From assembly GCA_002633025.1 (NCBI GenBank), contig NMRB01000028.1, forward strand, positions 495,433 through 559,432: DNA of 64,000 nucleotides, written 5' to 3'. The stretch comes from Notospermus geniculatus (Eukaryota; Nemertea; Pilidiophora; Heteronemertea; Lineidae). The notes under the pieces are model-generated. The model was not told the DNA's origin, made no database searches, and saw only the letters and a program-made list of their open reading frames with translations. Made by a program: the position numbers and the translations under genes. Below are positions 1-12,738 of the stretch, in pieces (position 1 is the first letter of the stretch; each line of letters starts with the position of its first letter).

Positions 1-640
1 GAACTCAGCACACCAAAATACCCCTCTATACCAAATTTCACTGAGGTGTTAATTGGAAGCTGTCTTAGTGACTTCCAACCTCTTTATCGTGGTGGCCATT
101 TTGAATCAAAATGGCGGCCGACCCATTCGTCAAACCTCTTGGATCGGGAATTGTTTTAACTCAGCACACCAAACTACCCCTCTATACCAAATTTCATTGA
201 CATCAGCGTTTTGGAAGCTGTCTCAGTGACTTCCACCCTCTCATCGTGGAGGCCATTTTGAAAATTCAAAATGGCGGCCGACCCATTGGTCAGACCTCTT
301 GGATCGGTCAATTTTTGAACTCAGCACACCAAAATACCCCTCTATACCAAATTTCATTGATGTGAGTGCTTTGGAAGCTATCTTTGTGATTTCCAACTTC
401 TTATCCAGGCGGCCATTTTGAAAATTCAAAATGGCGGTCAACCCATTGGTCAGACCTCTTGGATCCATCAATTTTTGAACTCAGCACACCAAAATACCCC
501 TCTACACCAAATTTCATTTACGTGAGTGCTTTGGAAGCGGTCTTATTGATTTCCAACCTCTTATCCTGGCGGCCATTTTGAAAATTCAAAATGGCGGCCG
601 ACCCATTGCTCAGACCTCTTGGATCCGGCAATTTTTGGAT
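1..640. repeat. Tandem repeat, about 159 bp unit, four copies
   Basis: Four near-identical units begin near 1, 158, 317 and 477. Each carries an ACTCAGCACACCAAA segment, then CCCCTCTA, a CAAATTTCA segment, and a GGCGGCCATTTTGAA / TTCAAAATGGCGG inverted pair. The open frames here are read-through of the repeat and not genes. The left end is cut by the window edge. Confidence 0.9.
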
Positions 641-2440
641 TCTACGCACAAAAATACCCCTGTGTGCAAATTTCTGCACTTTCTGCCGGAAGTGAACATA
701 TATGTCACATATCTGCCCCACTAATAGGTGTCCTCTAAAGGAGGTTCCAGTTCCACTGTAATCTTGCAAGCTTTTAGTGTTGACATTTGCAAAACATCGT
801 GAAAATATGACAAATAATATGAGACCACGCATTCAAAAAAGATATTTCTATGGAACTATAGTCCCAGTGGTTAAATCTAATGGAATATTACAATCTGCCA
901 ATGTTATTTTTGATTTTTCCTCTGCTTCAATTCTTTGTGTCTTGCTTAGTAATTATTTTATCTGTTTATTGATCCAGGCAGGTGATGTGCTAGGATGATA
1001 AATAGAAGGTGATATTTGTGAAAAATTCACCAATTGTGAGAATATGTAGTGCAGGAATGATGTATTGCACTGTAAACGGGAGTTGGCTTCTAATACGTGG
1101 AGCATGAGTCTGCCAAAAGAATAAAACCGGTGATATTTTAAAGACTGATATGACCAAATGCTTCCACTGCCAGTGTTTCCGCCAGAGGGTGCTATGCTAG
1201 AACCCTCATACAAACAGAAAAGGGTCATTTTCTTTAATTTAATGGGGTTTTTGCTGATTTTGAAGAATTTAGTACTGGTACCCTGAAAAAAATTTCTGGC
1301 AGATACCCTGGCTGCACCGGTCTCACTACGAAAGGACTCCGTCACCACCCACGGGTAGTTAACAACACCATGCATTGTATCTCTCACCAAGGTTTCTACG
1401 CTCTATTTCTAGCTGCCACCAACTCCACGTAGCCTATTTCTTGCCTACCTGGCTAGGTCGGTCAGTGTTAGTCTATTGAACACCTTTAAAATTAGTGCCT
1501 TTTTCTCAGAACGTCGATTCAGGAAAACATTAAACCTGTTCAACGAATTCTTTCTTGGATCTGGACCAACCAGACAAGGAAATAATTTTGTAGTAGATTT
1601 TCTGACAGAACGCCACCTTTTAGAAAAAGGCTTGCATTTCTTTGTTCCTGTTATTCTAAATGATCATGCATGCTACTTTTACGCTGGCCGACTTGCCAGT
1701 TTTGACGAGCATAGCTCGAGGCAGATCGGTGCTGGAGTTGACTGCCTACCTGGCGCTATCTGTTCATAGCTCTGAGTGGGCGGTAAAATATTTCGAGGAA
1801 TATTTTTGGGTAATACCCAGTTCAACATGCAGCTGTTGATATGCGCTCTTGTCCTCAGCCCTGGATATGGTTTAACCCTTTCCTTCTTTAGTTGTAGCTA
1901 GTGCGTGTGGCGGCCCAAAGTTCTTGAATCTGCTCTCGCCTTGCCATGAAAAATGTTGACAGTTTGAAGAAATGCTTTGTGTATTTGACTGTCAAGTAGC
2001 ATGAGAGTGATTGCTGCATTCCAACCTGGCAGTCCTCACCATGATACCTGTGACAGTGCTGCCACCTATGAAGCGGTGATACCACTTGAAATACTCTGTG
2101 AGAGTGCCTCTGTTGTAGTCTCACACAACCAACCAGACTCTTTCATGCTCGTTTTACAAGGAACTGCCCGGTAGGTGTCATGACCGGACGGGACGTGTCA
2201 GTTTCACCTGCCTCAGGTAGCACCTGAACTCGTCAAGAGCATTATCAACATCCTAGGGAATATTCAGCAACAGTGCCTAGCACTTGCATCACCACACATG
2301 ACACACAAGTGGTGGTATTGGGAGCAATTTCAGAACCACTGATTACCTCAGGATGATCAAATTTAATTAAATGACCTATTTCGTCATGTTTGTCAAACAT
2401 TACTTTCCCAGCCAATTAGTCCACTTTTTCCTCCATCAGG
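641..2440. other. No recognisable gene; probable upstream or intronic DNA
   Basis: I read both strands for exons of the DNAJB6-like gene that follows (J-domain and Gly/Phe-rich region) and saw none. A 97-codon open frame at 1476-1769 has no recognisable domain and no convincing splice context. Degenerate repeat remnants may be present. Confidence 0.5.
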
Positions 2441-2717
2441 TGCGGATCCAGGATTTTGGAATACGGGGGGCCGGTCACCATCAGCCACAGTGACGGAGTA
2501 GAGTCGCAAGCTGCGGAGCCACAACGAGGGGGTCTGGGGGGCCTCCCCAGAAAATTTTGAATTCCTGATGCACTTAGATACGATTTTCAAGCATCTGGGG
2601 GCATGATTTCCTCATCTATTTGCTCATTTTTTCGGAGTTAGTGACCCATTTTTTGTTGGTGTTCCAAAAATAGGGGGGGCCGCGGCCCCCTCGGCCCCCC
2701 TCTGGATCCGCGCCTGT
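2441..2717. repeat. Inverted-repeat element, GGATCC-ended family
   Basis: The element begins GTGCGGATCCAGGATTTTGG and ends CTCTGGATCCGCGCC, so the ends are inverted copies. Inside are G-rich and C-rich runs. Related copies lie at 5116-5347, about 46437-46697 and 63598-63852, with a degenerate one near 10965-11203. It is a non-coding mobile element of unknown class; the open frames across it are repeat-derived. Confidence 0.7.
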
Positions 2718-2767
2718 CCATAGATTATCTATGAATATTTATCCTCGGTTATAATTACCAGATCAAA

Positions 2768-3104
2768 TACAGGGTTCCTCCAGGTCCTTTAAAACCATGA
2801 AAGTCCTAGAATTTAAAATGCTTAAATTTAAGGCCTTGAAAGTCCATAAATATTGAGAAAATCCTATAAAGTCCACAAAAGTCCTTAAAAAATAAAATGT
2901 TCAGTCTTGAAAATTAAATTTCTGGTGTTTTTTACATTGTCTCGTTAATTTCTTTCCGTCACGAAAGAGTAATATTCGGACACGAACGCCGGTGCACATG
3001 GCCCGGCTTCTGTGTTTAAGTCCTTAAATTTTACATATTTGATACCATGAAAGTCCTCAAAAGGTCCATGAAATTTTACATCTGTCTGCGGGAGGAACCC
3101 TGAA
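2768..3104. repeat. Foldback element (AGGGTTCC ends)
   Basis: The left end CAGGGTTCCTCC is the inverse of the right end GGAGGAACCCTG. Inside are repeated AAAGTCC / CTTAAA / CCTTGAAAG words. A relative with CCTTAAAAAG words lies at 42255-42640. No coding capacity is seen. Confidence 0.65.
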
Positions 3105-3329
3105 ATAATGTGAAAAAGTTGGCTGCAATTTACCATGCAATGTTGTAATTGGTGATTCACTTTCAGCTGAAGTGATAGTCAAACCAATCTTCTATGTGTG
3201 CTAACCCTCCATGTTTGTTACTGTATCAGTTTTTACTTTGGTGTCAGGATGGTGCAATGGAAATGGTGATGCCTGTTGCCCTTGAGGTTTGAGGTTTGTA
3301 GGTTTGATTAGCCAACGTATGGTCCAGTG

Positions 3330-3725
3330 TGTTGCTTCCATCCAAAATCTTCTTGTTTCCATCCAAAATCTTCTTGTGTTGCACACCCAACATCTTCTGG
3401 TGTAGCGTATCCAAAATCTTCTGTGTAGCACATCCAAAATCTCCTGGTGTAGAGCATCCAAAATCTTCTGGTGTAGTGCATCCAAAATATTCTGGTGTTG
3501 TAGCGCATCCAAAATATTCTTGTGAAGCACATCCAAAATCTTCTAGTGTAGCAGATCCAAAGTCTTCTGGTGTAGCACATCCAAAATCTTCTAGTGTAGC
3601 ACATCCAAAATCTTATGGAAAAGCACATCCAAAATCTTCTAATAATAGCACATCCAAAATCTTCTGGTGTAGCGCATCCAAAATTTGGTGTATCGCATCC
3701 AAAATCTTCTGTGGCAGCACATCAA
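3330..3725. repeat. Minisatellite, CATCCAAAATCTTCTGGTGT unit
   Basis: About 17 copies of a roughly 20-27 bp unit built on CATCCAAAATCTTCT, separated by GGTGTAGCA-like spacers of varying length. All six frames give repetitive peptides, so the long open frames here are repeat artefacts. Unit length varies and there are no conserved repeat/unique-spacer pairs, so it is not a CRISPR array. Confidence 0.9.
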
Positions 3726-5115
3726 ATGCAAAAGTCCTTCCAGCTCCTCTTAAGTGCAGTTGGAGGCTAGTGTAGATGGCAGCCCCGATGGTAAGCCAGA
3801 ATGGTTGCCTCACAGCTTTTGATTTTGAATTCTAGCCAGGTACATTCCTGTAGTCGTGTAGAATAGAATGATGCGGTGGAAGAAATATTGATGCCTGTCC
3901 CTGTTTGATTCCCAAAAGGCTCATCCCTCCCATAGAACTGAAAAAGATTATAAAATCTCTTTGTAGTGTGGATTTTCTCTAGATGCAGAGCAGGTGCATC
4001 AGTTTTCTGCCCTGAATATTGCCCATATCGTTTTACCCGGAATGTGAAATATAGACACACCGCTCAAACAAATCTTCCTTGACAGTTTGAGGAGAAAATC
4101 AGCGTCATGAAGCCAGTAAAATGGCCTCTGGCTGCTCAGCTTCCTGGTGCTGTATCATTGGTGTCTTTTGATGGGAGCAGGTAGGTGCATAACCAATGTG
4201 AATCCCGGCCATTCTGTTGAGGATTCTCAGTCACGAGTCAGAGTGCCGGTTCTCTCCAGGCTTTTTTCAAAAAAGGACACAAATCATGTACATTTGTAAG
4301 GTTCATGAAAGAACTTATGTAACCAGCAGGTCTGACAAAGCAAGCGTGTCGTTGTCTTCAGTGAAATCCATTTGTTTGAAGAGCATTCTGAATCTTGTAG
4401 ATTTATTGACATCAAAAACCAACGAATTGTGGAATGCTATACGCAGGAATAACATACACGGTAAACAGCCTAAAGGCTTTGGTAATCACTCCAACAAAGA
4501 CGGAAATAATCTGTCGCTTCTAGAACATTCTGCCCAAATATGATGAGATGAAGATAAAGTTTGCATAATGTCTGTAAACATTGAGTGCTGTCAACTTTGA
4601 AGTCATTTTTTTTCCGAATTTCAAATGAACTGCTATTCTTGCCCTGAAAGTAGGCCCATATTTCACGTTCAGGTCCATTGCTGCCTAACGAGTGGAATAT
4701 TCTAGAACTCTGGCATGTTTCTGGCAGTCAGACTCGAAATTGCCTGCACAATATGGCAGTGTGAGCATGTTCCGAGTACCTGTTTGCTCAATGCTAATGT
4801 TTCGAATTCATTGACTCTATTCCAATTACCGACTGCAAGATGTTCTCACTAACCTTGTTGAGATGATGCAAAATGTATAATTAAACTAATTTAACATTTC
4901 CAAGGGCTCTTACGCTGGCAGATTTGAATATTTTGTGATCGATTCTAAATATTTTAACTGTGAAATCTGAATATTTGGCTGTTCCATGGTTGATGTGAAT
5001 TGTTGGGCATGTTGGGTGTGAGTTTTCTCATACAGCTTGGCTCTCTATGGGCAACTCGGCTGTAGAAAACTATGGGCAATGTTATTGGTCTTTATCCCAA
5101 GTCCTATGGAGCAGG
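3726..5115. other. No recognisable gene
   Basis: AT-rich intergenic or intronic sequence. I found no splice-bounded exon or RNA gene. The open frame at 4217-4543 shows no domain I recognise. Confidence 0.45.
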
Positions 5116-5347
5116 GCCGGATCCAGGGGGGGCGTACGCTCCCCGCCCCCTATTTTTGGCAGAGCAATGATTTTTTTTAGCAAGAAAAATTTAATCACAT
5201 AAAAATTCTAGTATTTTGCTCTCAGATGCCAGGAAAATGCATCTAAAAGCACTTAAATTGTCTAATTTTTCTGGCTTCACTTTTTCGGTGCTCACCAACT
5301 TTGTCGAGCGACGCCTCCCCTTTCTGTGAATCCTGGATCCGGCCCTG
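5116..5347. repeat. Inverted-repeat element, GGATCC-ended family
   Basis: Ends GGGCCGGATCCAGG and CCTGGATCCGGCCC are inverted copies. The interior contains AGATGC and GGAAAATGCATCTAAAAGCA, also found in the copies near 46437 and 63598. Non-coding repeat. Confidence 0.75.
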
Positions 5348-7256
5348 TGGAGGCTTTGCAGTGATGTCATCCTGGCGGCCATTCTGGAGTACACAGGGCG
5401 TAGAGGTGTAGCTGACCGTGACATGACATGTGTGAAATGCGCCACGCCATTGTTTGACGTAACGTCATTGGGGCATGCATGGCTCATTTCGCTGCGCCTC
5501 TGCAGCATGTGTATTCCAGCATGGCACGGCTTGTACGTCATATGGCGCCATATGAAAAGCCTCTATATACAGAATCCAACAATGGTGAATTGCCCATTGA
5601 GAGCCGATTGGCAGGAGAGAACTTCCATGTGGAGAGCACCTTTCAATGTTTTCCTCCAGGGCTGAATACTCTATTTTGATACTTGCTGTGGCTATTCTGA
5701 GCTCTTGAAAACCTATAGTGGCCTGCTCTGTCCGCTCTCGGAAACCTAGAGTGGCCTGTTGAGGATTGTGTGTACACACACCAAGTCAAGTCACGATCCA
5801 GACGTGATCAAGGCTCCAGGGTTCGCCTCAATCTCATTAGTTCATGTAGCCAACATCGTAAGTGGGTTTATTGATTGTGGGAAGAACACTTTGGGATCTA
5901 TCAAACATCTATCAACTGATTCCCAAGAGAGTGGTAGTGATCTGTAACATCGAGACGTGTTAACTCTCTGAATCCCAAACAGTGTTAGCTCGAGCTTATC
6001 ATTCTCCATTGCTATTCAGTGTTCAGATAAGAAGATTTGGTGACAGATAGTGTGCGGAACCTAGTCTGGTTCCCATCTGTGCTGCCGAACACTCACGGTG
6101 CTCTGACATCCAGTCTCGATTTCTCCTCTTCAAAAAAGGTTTGGGGACAGAAGATTCTAACCGACTGCTCCTACTCAATGGAATCTAGACTTGTTCCCGT
6201 CTTTGCCGTGTGACACCCACAACACTCTGACGTCCAATCTCCCTGCAGAAATCAGAGCGATAGCTCTTCAAGAAATACTTTTATCTACAGATCTATTAGT
6301 TGGTAAAATATTTTCTCCTAACACTTCGAGTAGGGATGACCTGAAAGGCCCTATGTTTTACATATAAGTGTTGTTGGAATTCTGACCACTTATGTCCTTT
6401 GTTCACGAATATTGCAGAACTGAAAATGATGGCTGGGTAATAATATAAGTTCAAGTGCCCAGCTTTCAAGTTTCATTCTATTCTAAAACGAGCATGAATT
6501 TCGTACCATATTGCTCCTTTAGCCAAAACATTTGATACAGAATTTACTTCTGGTTACGATTTTAGATGAATACTGATCAAAAGAATGCAATGCAGCTGGA
6601 TTCTATGGCCAGACTTGTTCACTATCAAGATGCATAATAAACTTACCAGTATCGGTATTATGCCTTTGACAGCTATGTAAATATGCTGTGCATCTCGCCA
6701 GGATTCATTAAAGGAAGATGGTCATACCTGTGAATCTTCTTGTTCTGTCAAGCAATAAACTGTCGCTAGTCAGAGCCCCTTTCCTTTCATTCAGCTGCTT
6801 CCCTTTCTGGTGCCGGTATACCTTGCTAAATCTTGCCGAGTCCAACACGTCTAAAGTACAGTAGCTTTGAATCAATACTCTGGAACTGGTAGGCCTACCT
6901 GATGCCTGACTGACCAAGCTAATATTTTGACGTGGGAATTCATCTTTAATGCCATAGATTTGAAGTGACTGGATCTGACTCAATCTTGAATGCCAGAAGT
7001 GCATAAATATTGTGATAATATCCTGTGGAGGAAAACTATGAAAGCATCTGGGTCCAATCTATTGATCGATATTCGAGATAAAGGACTGAACTTCATGTCC
7101 TTTTTAGAGGGGTGTCCTACTGGCAGAGGTGTCCACTGAGGAAGGTACCAATGAGTGAGACATTGCTGTCACTGCTACTGGGTAACTGAAAATCAGCAAA
7201 AAATCCAGCCGTTCTTTGTCTTACTTCTGACTTTCTTCTTCTTTGTGTCTTTTCAG
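5348..7256. other. No recognisable gene; probable intron of the DNAJB6-like gene
   Basis: This precedes the penultimate DNAJB6-like exon. From 6496 onward it is duplicated at 20223. Its end supplies the pyrimidine tract and CAG acceptor of the exon at 7257. No upstream coding exon is visible. Confidence 0.5.
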
Positions 7257-7367
7257 GTTTTCACAGTCTTTCAGTTCATCTTTTGGCGGATCAAATGCTG
7301 GTGGAAACTTCAAATCAACATCGAGGTCAACGAAAATTGTCGGTGGTAAAAAAGTGGTTACAACAAA
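7257..7367 (+). CDS. DNAJB6-like: DNAJB6-like chaperone, penultimate coding exon (copy 1)
   Basis: A pyrimidine-rich tract and CAG precede the exon and GTGAGT follows it. The frame reads [26 protein letters not shown], then KKVVTTK, matching the end of the Ser-rich region and start of the C-terminal segment of DNAJB6 (class B J-domain proteins). In vertebrates DNAJB6 is an HSP70 co-chaperone that suppresses amyloid aggregation; its Ser/Thr-rich part binds clients. The J domain and G/F region are not seen, so this is the 3' end of a gene whose first exons lie to the left or are missing. The exon ends with two bases of a Lys codon completed in the next exon. The family call rests on the joined C-terminus and is strong; the exact orthologue is inferred. 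Confidence 0.85.
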
Positions 7368-7762
7368 GTGAGTGCATCTTGAACTATCAAGGGTTCATGT
7401 CGCTACGCCTTCAGACTAGCCTACGCTTTGAGTGGAGCCTAGTCTGAAGATGAAGTGACCATAAATATGCCTTGATATTTCATGATGCTAGAGAATTTCG
7501 GAAAAATTCTCAAACATATCTGTTCTGTAAGCCTCAAAATTTTGCCCTACCCAAAATTCTCTCACCTGTTCTTGATGTTCTCAGTCTTTTCTAGAGTTTC
7601 AGATTGTAAAGTTCCACTTGAAAAAGACCCCGGTTGGGGTCGAAAATTCGTGAATTCTGGAGATTGACTTCTTGCTTATTATCATTTTGTGTGTCAATTT
7701 TGTGCTATTCTGTATCTTGGATGTTCTTGATGTAACACTTCAAATTGTGTTCCATTTTTCAG

Positions 7763-7859
7763 AGTTGTGGAAAACGGCAAAGAGACAGTCACCGTAGAAG
7801 AAGACGGCGTGTTAAAGTCACGGCATGTGAATGGACAACCCGAGGCCCTGGCTTATTGA
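7763..7859 (+). CDS. DNAJB6-like: DNAJB6-like chaperone, last coding exon with stop (copy 1)
   Basis: The exon follows a CAG acceptor at 7760-7762. It reads [20 protein letters not shown] and then [11 protein letters not shown] before TGA. This is the characteristic DNAJB6/DNAJB2-type C-terminal strand (VENG...V.EEDG.LKS). The split codon joins in frame with the exon at 7257-7367. The copy at 21320-21416 encodes the same peptide, so the frame is conserved. Confidence 0.87.
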
Positions 7860-8613
7860 TTCACAGCGCCACCTATGAGCCTAGCTGAGACTCTTAAGAC
7901 CGGATCATATCATTTTGACTACAAAAACCATGTAGGATATCATATTCTAGGAGAATTGGTACGGATCGATATGATTTTGAGAAGTAAAAATCTGCATTTG
8001 ATGCAACTCAGAGATTCTCTATTCGTTCATTTTCTTTCTGCAATGAACACTTGCACAATATCATGATTTCAGTTTTCTTTTGAAGTGAACTAGGAAACGT
8101 GGAGATTTTGTGGATATTGAGAACTGTGCTTTCAGTGTTTGATATTCGAATTGGATTTTGTGACAGGATAACACTAATCTGTGTTGGAAATGGAAGTTTT
8201 TTTCTGCTTTGTGTTGAGATAAAAATGTAATTATTAACTGAATAATTCTCCAGACCTTCTGGAGACAGTGGGTGCTGTTCAGAAACGATGCGGATGCACT
8301 TTGATCGTGTTGGGTGCAGTGGGGAATATCTCGGAATGACGTGTGGTGATGGGAACTACAGTTAGTGCCAGATTGGAAGCAGTGGATGGATTATTATTAA
8401 CTTGACCAGTGATCAAGATCGTTGTCCCTTGTGTCCATTTCATACTTTGGTGGGTTGAGGCTTTATGTCCATTATTTAACAAAACATTAACAAACAGTAA
8501 AAACATCAACAAACAGTACAACAAGTAAGATGTGTAAATCAACTATACTGGTAGTGGTACCGATAGTTTAGTTCCTGTCGCCGAGACGCCTCTTTATTGC
8601 AGATAGGATATTA

Positions 8614-9097
8614 GGCCACATAAAAAAAATTACTTGTTTCTCATCAGCGGCCGGACGGATTTTTCGTGCCGGATGGATATTTTTTTATATTTTATATTTT
8701 CAAAATATAAATTATAAATGGGCCGGCCTGACAAAATAAACAGAGCTGAATAAAAATTTGTATTTTCAAAGATAAAAAACACTCATTTTCCAGGGCAGCA
8801 TGATGTGTAAAAAGTCACTTCTGGCAACCTGACACTGACAGGTTGTAAACAGTTGTGACATGCCTGAATTTGCCACATGTGTGTGGTCTCCCTATTCCCG
8901 GGCCGACCTTCATGGCCCCGAACTGTTGCACTTTGATGTACATTTTCTTCAAAAGGAAAATTATAAATTGCCCTGGTCTATCTTTCTCCGTAAAATTCCT
9001 GGAAATTTAAATATAAAATATAAAATATAAATTGCCCTGACGGACCTTACCTTCACCAATGTTCTGATGAGAAACAAGTTATTTATTTTATGTGGCC
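8614..9097. mobile_element. Harbinger-like non-autonomous element with TTA target duplication
   Basis: The 484 bp insert has long inverted ends: GGCCACATAAA... with CTTGTTTCTCATCAG, matched inverted at the right end with few mismatches. It is flanked by TTA at 8611-8613 and 9098-9100. The duplicate at 22415-22417 has one TTA and no insert, an exact empty site. A 3 bp TWA target and GGC-starting ends are typical of PIF/Harbinger elements. No transposase is seen. Confidence 0.85.
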
Positions 9098-10180
9098 TTA
9101 TATCAGCAGTTTTTCAAGAGGATCCACGGCAGGCGACAGGAACTTCATATTGTGTTGTGTCATTCAGGCTCACTTATCACAATAGTCTGTTTTCTAGTAT
9201 CCAAGAATTGATGTTCTGTAGCCAAGCAACACAGTGACAATACAAGTGCCTGGATGAAAACTCTTGAAATCGACTGGGTGGACCATAAAACTGTCCCCAT
9301 TTATCGGGATTCAGCCAGTAAGCTGTACATATGCAGTGAAACTTCGGTTGAGCATTTGCCCATGACTGAGAGTTGTGAGTTTGATTTTCTGGCAAGTTAC
9401 CATTTTGTGCTCCCAACTTGTCTGAAAGGATCAAGTGATGTGTTGAATGGACCGCTCCTCTAGAGTCCCCCAAAAGGTTTCTGGAGAACTGGGGTAATGA
9501 TGTGATTGATAGTGGGACTGAATTTCAGTGAAATGTGCGTACCGGGTATTCAAGAGCTTCACGTTATTCTCAATGTCATTGTGATTGTCGGCAGTTCCGA
9601 TCGAGCCACATAAGAAATAATCAATGCTTGTCAGCTTCATGACACACACAGCAGAGGATACATCATCATGGATTTTGCACCTATCAGCTATTTTCCTCAC
9701 CGAAGAGCACACGTGCTAAAACTGAATAATCTTGTGACAGACACTGAAATCGCACATTTCTGATCCCTTGGCTCTTCAGATTAAGCTTAAGGAAAATGGG
9801 AATTTATGATTGATCAAACTGTTGCGTTAACTCTGCCACCTGTCCTGCCTGTGCATAGTGTATATTTTCTTATTTATGTTTGACTTAATTGTGTTTCTTC
9901 ATTTTTGTTGTGGTCAGAGGTGTTTGTTTTGTTACGAAATTTGTCAAAGTGGACTCTTTTCAACAGCAACCAAGGTCTGAGTTGTGTACGTTTTTCTCTA
10001 TCTGTTTCTCTATCAAGTCGAGGATCTGGCGGCTATATGGGAAGTTATGACAGCTATGCCTATGAACGTTTAGTTTTCTGGAGGACAGTTCAAGTAGAAG
10101 TATCCTTCGCTTTGTGAAAGGTTTCATGATATCATCAATTTTGTCAGTTCACATGTAAATCTTTGGCCAGGCATGGATGA

Positions 10181-10425
10181 TAGACAAATCCCAAATTGAC
10201 GTAAACGGGAAAGATCTGCACACTTCCGCCGAAATAGCAACAAGAACCTCGGTCTGAAACTGAATGGCGTGACGCAGAGAACCCCACGACAGTGACTTGG
10301 ACGACGTTACGTCAGAGTTGACCATTGCTGAATCATGGATTGCGTCACGTCAGCTGGTTTCAGATCGAGGTTCTTGTTGCTATTTCGGCGGAAGTGCGCA
10401 GAACTTGGAATTTGGGATTTGTCTA
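10181..10425. mobile_element. Foldback MITE with AGACAAATCCC ends
   Basis: The left arm (AGACAAATCCCAAATT... CACTTCCGCCGAAATAG ... GAACCTCGGTCTGAAAC) reappears inverted in the right arm. The matching place in copy 2 of the block (about 23490) lacks it. Solo arms of the same family lie near 42842-42921 and 44626-44701. The central part contains CGTGACGCAG / TGCGTCACG. Confidence 0.8.
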
Positions 10426-10964
10426 CTGGTCTCCTGTTTGGTTAAGTCCATGGAAACTGTAGGTGTTGACCCCCCACACTCAGAAAAGTGTGAACATCTC
10501 GACGAGACACCTTCCTGTGCAATGACACTCAAGTCATTATTGCACATTGTCACTTGTATAGAAGATTGGATCAAATGGTGAGAATGTTCGCCTTCCTCTG
10601 GAGGTCGTTGACCCATTTGTAGCACATCGGTCTCATCATTTGTCACATGAAGTCTTTGAAATCTGGCGCAGTTTCAAGCTCTAGGTTGAGAATGGTCTTC
10701 ATATCTACATTTGGGTTTCAGCTCAGTCTTTTCTAGAGTTTCAGATAGTAAAGTTCCAGCCTGAAGAAGACCCCGATTGGGGTCGAAAATTTGCTAAATG
10801 TTCTGGAAATTGACTTTATGTTCTTTATCATTTGAGAATACCGGTGGTCTCCATGTACAAGGCTTCTGCAGGATGAAGATAACTGGTGCATCGGAAATGG
10901 GGGTGACCCTGAATGATGCGACCTAGATGACTGATAACGGGCCGTAGCTACATGTAGCTTTTAT

Positions 10965-11203
10965 GGCCTAGGAGAGCAAAATTGATTGAGTCTGAAGACC
11001 GAAGTCACAGGAGGGTCTGGGGTCCTCCGCCAAAAAAACCCCAAAAATTTACATCCTCTGAGATGCATTTTCCTGACATCTGAGACCACAATAACTTGGC
11101 TTGAAGAGGGGAAATGAACTTTTAGAGGAAAAAAATTGTTTTGTCCCTTTTTGCTCTGGAGGGGGCATTGCCCTTGCCCCCCCCCCACTAGCTACGCCCC
11201 TGG
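10965..11203. repeat. Degenerate G/C-run repeat of the GGATCC-ended family
   Basis: It has the family's interior (GAGATGCATTTTCCTGACATC, GGAGGGTCTGGGGTCC, long C run) but decayed ends. Copy 2 at about 23868-24060 is cut short by an N at 24062. Confidence 0.5.
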
Positions 11204-12732
11204 ATAAGCTGATGTGGAAATACCAGTTGTCCGTGGATCATCAACCTATACAGTATATTGGACATCGCAGTTGTCTCTGGCCTAGTTAACATCTCCACGG
11301 CCATGAAAATGGCTGAGATATTGCCTTCTCACCTTCTGAGGTCAAGGAATTCGACTGCAACCCTCTGCTGACGTTGTGTATACATGTAGTTTAGTTCTCC
11401 ACTGCTCAGTGGTGTTGTTGAAACTCTGGTATCCAGAGGGTTTGTGTAAAAATTCTGTTCTTGAATTAAAGGTCTGTTATCATTATCTGTTCTTATAATA
11501 TATGAAAGCGTCCAGGCTTCAAACTTGCTGACAGGATTGAACTGACCCTCACCCTCTGCCTGTTCTTTAGGACCTCGCATAACACATTGGGAGACAAGTG
11601 TCTCAGGCTGATCAAGAGGCCCAGAACCTGATGGGGGGAGGGGAGTTCCTTGTGTATTATTCCCCATGATCAACTTATGTCATGGGACCTTGAGCCATAG
11701 GCCTATGGCCCACCTTGACAAAAAGCAAGTTCCAGGAGACGGTCCTTGTGCTCCCAATTTTTTGGACATGTCAGAGTGGTTTGCTCGTGCTGTACATTAA
11801 TTCAGCCAACCTTGTCTTGGAGCTAATAACACCCTATTCGCCACTCCTCTACTTTGAATCCATCCTTGTTCTGAAAATAAGCAGTACCGGTACTAGTCTC
11901 AGCAATGCTGAAGCCTCGAACAAATCAAGACATCCTGAGTGTATCAGTGCACCTCTGTATGTAATGAATGGAAAAATTGTTAATCTGTGTTGCCTCAAAT
12001 TTAAACTGTTATTGGTGTAACCTTGATAATTATGCAAGGGCTTTGGATGTTTCGTGGGAAAATGCTAATAAAAAGGAAATGTTGATGTTGTGTCCTTGTC
12101 GAATGCAGGCTGAACTATTGGTTTCATCTGTACAGAACTTCCAGTATGGCTGCCAGGTGGCCATCTTGGATTGTGCATTCTGCTCCATGCTTCGTCAATC
12201 AGCTTCATATGTCAGCTAAGTGCATCGCCCAAGGGCGACTGGTTGTGGTTTAGGTTGATGCTAAGTGCAGGTTACACCTTGAGGTTGCTCACACCGGCAT
12301 ATCGTCCGAAGTATGGCCTGTGTGTATATGCAGCCCTCTGAATCCCTGTTAATACATTGAGCGACGAAAATCGAAAGCAGTCACCAGAATAAATGTTGTC
12401 CATTTGACAAAGCCTTGTTCCACATGGAGCGAGGTGACTGGTAGAACAGTTATCAGAAAATTTCAACTTTTTTGGTGTAGTACCACTTCGTGCTGTTGAA
12501 CTTTTGTAGTGACCGACAAGACTTCGCTGGTGCATTTCTCGTCCAGCTGTTGTTCATTTCAGAACCTCGGTTGCATTTTATGTGATGTACATGTACCCGT
12601 CAGGGAATGTAACTTGACGGATGTACAAACTGTGGGTTGATATTGAGAAACTTTCTTGAAGGAATTAGTGTGTATAACTGGAAAGCTTTTTATTTATTTT
12701 ACGGCTTTGGCCGACATTGTTCAATTAATGTA

Positions 12733-12738
12733 AATAAA
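12733..12738 (+). terminator. Candidate polyadenylation signal, DNAJB6-like gene (copy 1)
   Basis: AATAAA in an AT-rich stretch after the long 3' UTR, followed by T-rich sequence. Copy 2 has the same hexamer at 25304-25309. Confidence 0.5.

Noticed and set aside
1476-1769. 97-codon frame as a gene
   Set aside because: No recognised domain, no promoter or splice evidence and no second copy to test conservation.
3330-3725. Possible CRISPR array
   Set aside because: The unit is 20-27 bp, repeats throughout with no unique spacers, and the host is an animal. Same reasoning for 62878-63265.
3329-3775. Long open frames with repeated HPKSS / RFWMCYTR peptides
   Set aside because: They are translations of a short tandem repeat and are open on both strands for that reason; no domain or splice context.
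9177-9473. 98-codon frame identical in both DNAJB6-like copies
   Set aside because: The surrounding non-coding sequence is equally identical, so conservation says nothing about coding; it is antisense to a probable 3' UTR. The frames at 11715 and 12272 were rejected likewise.
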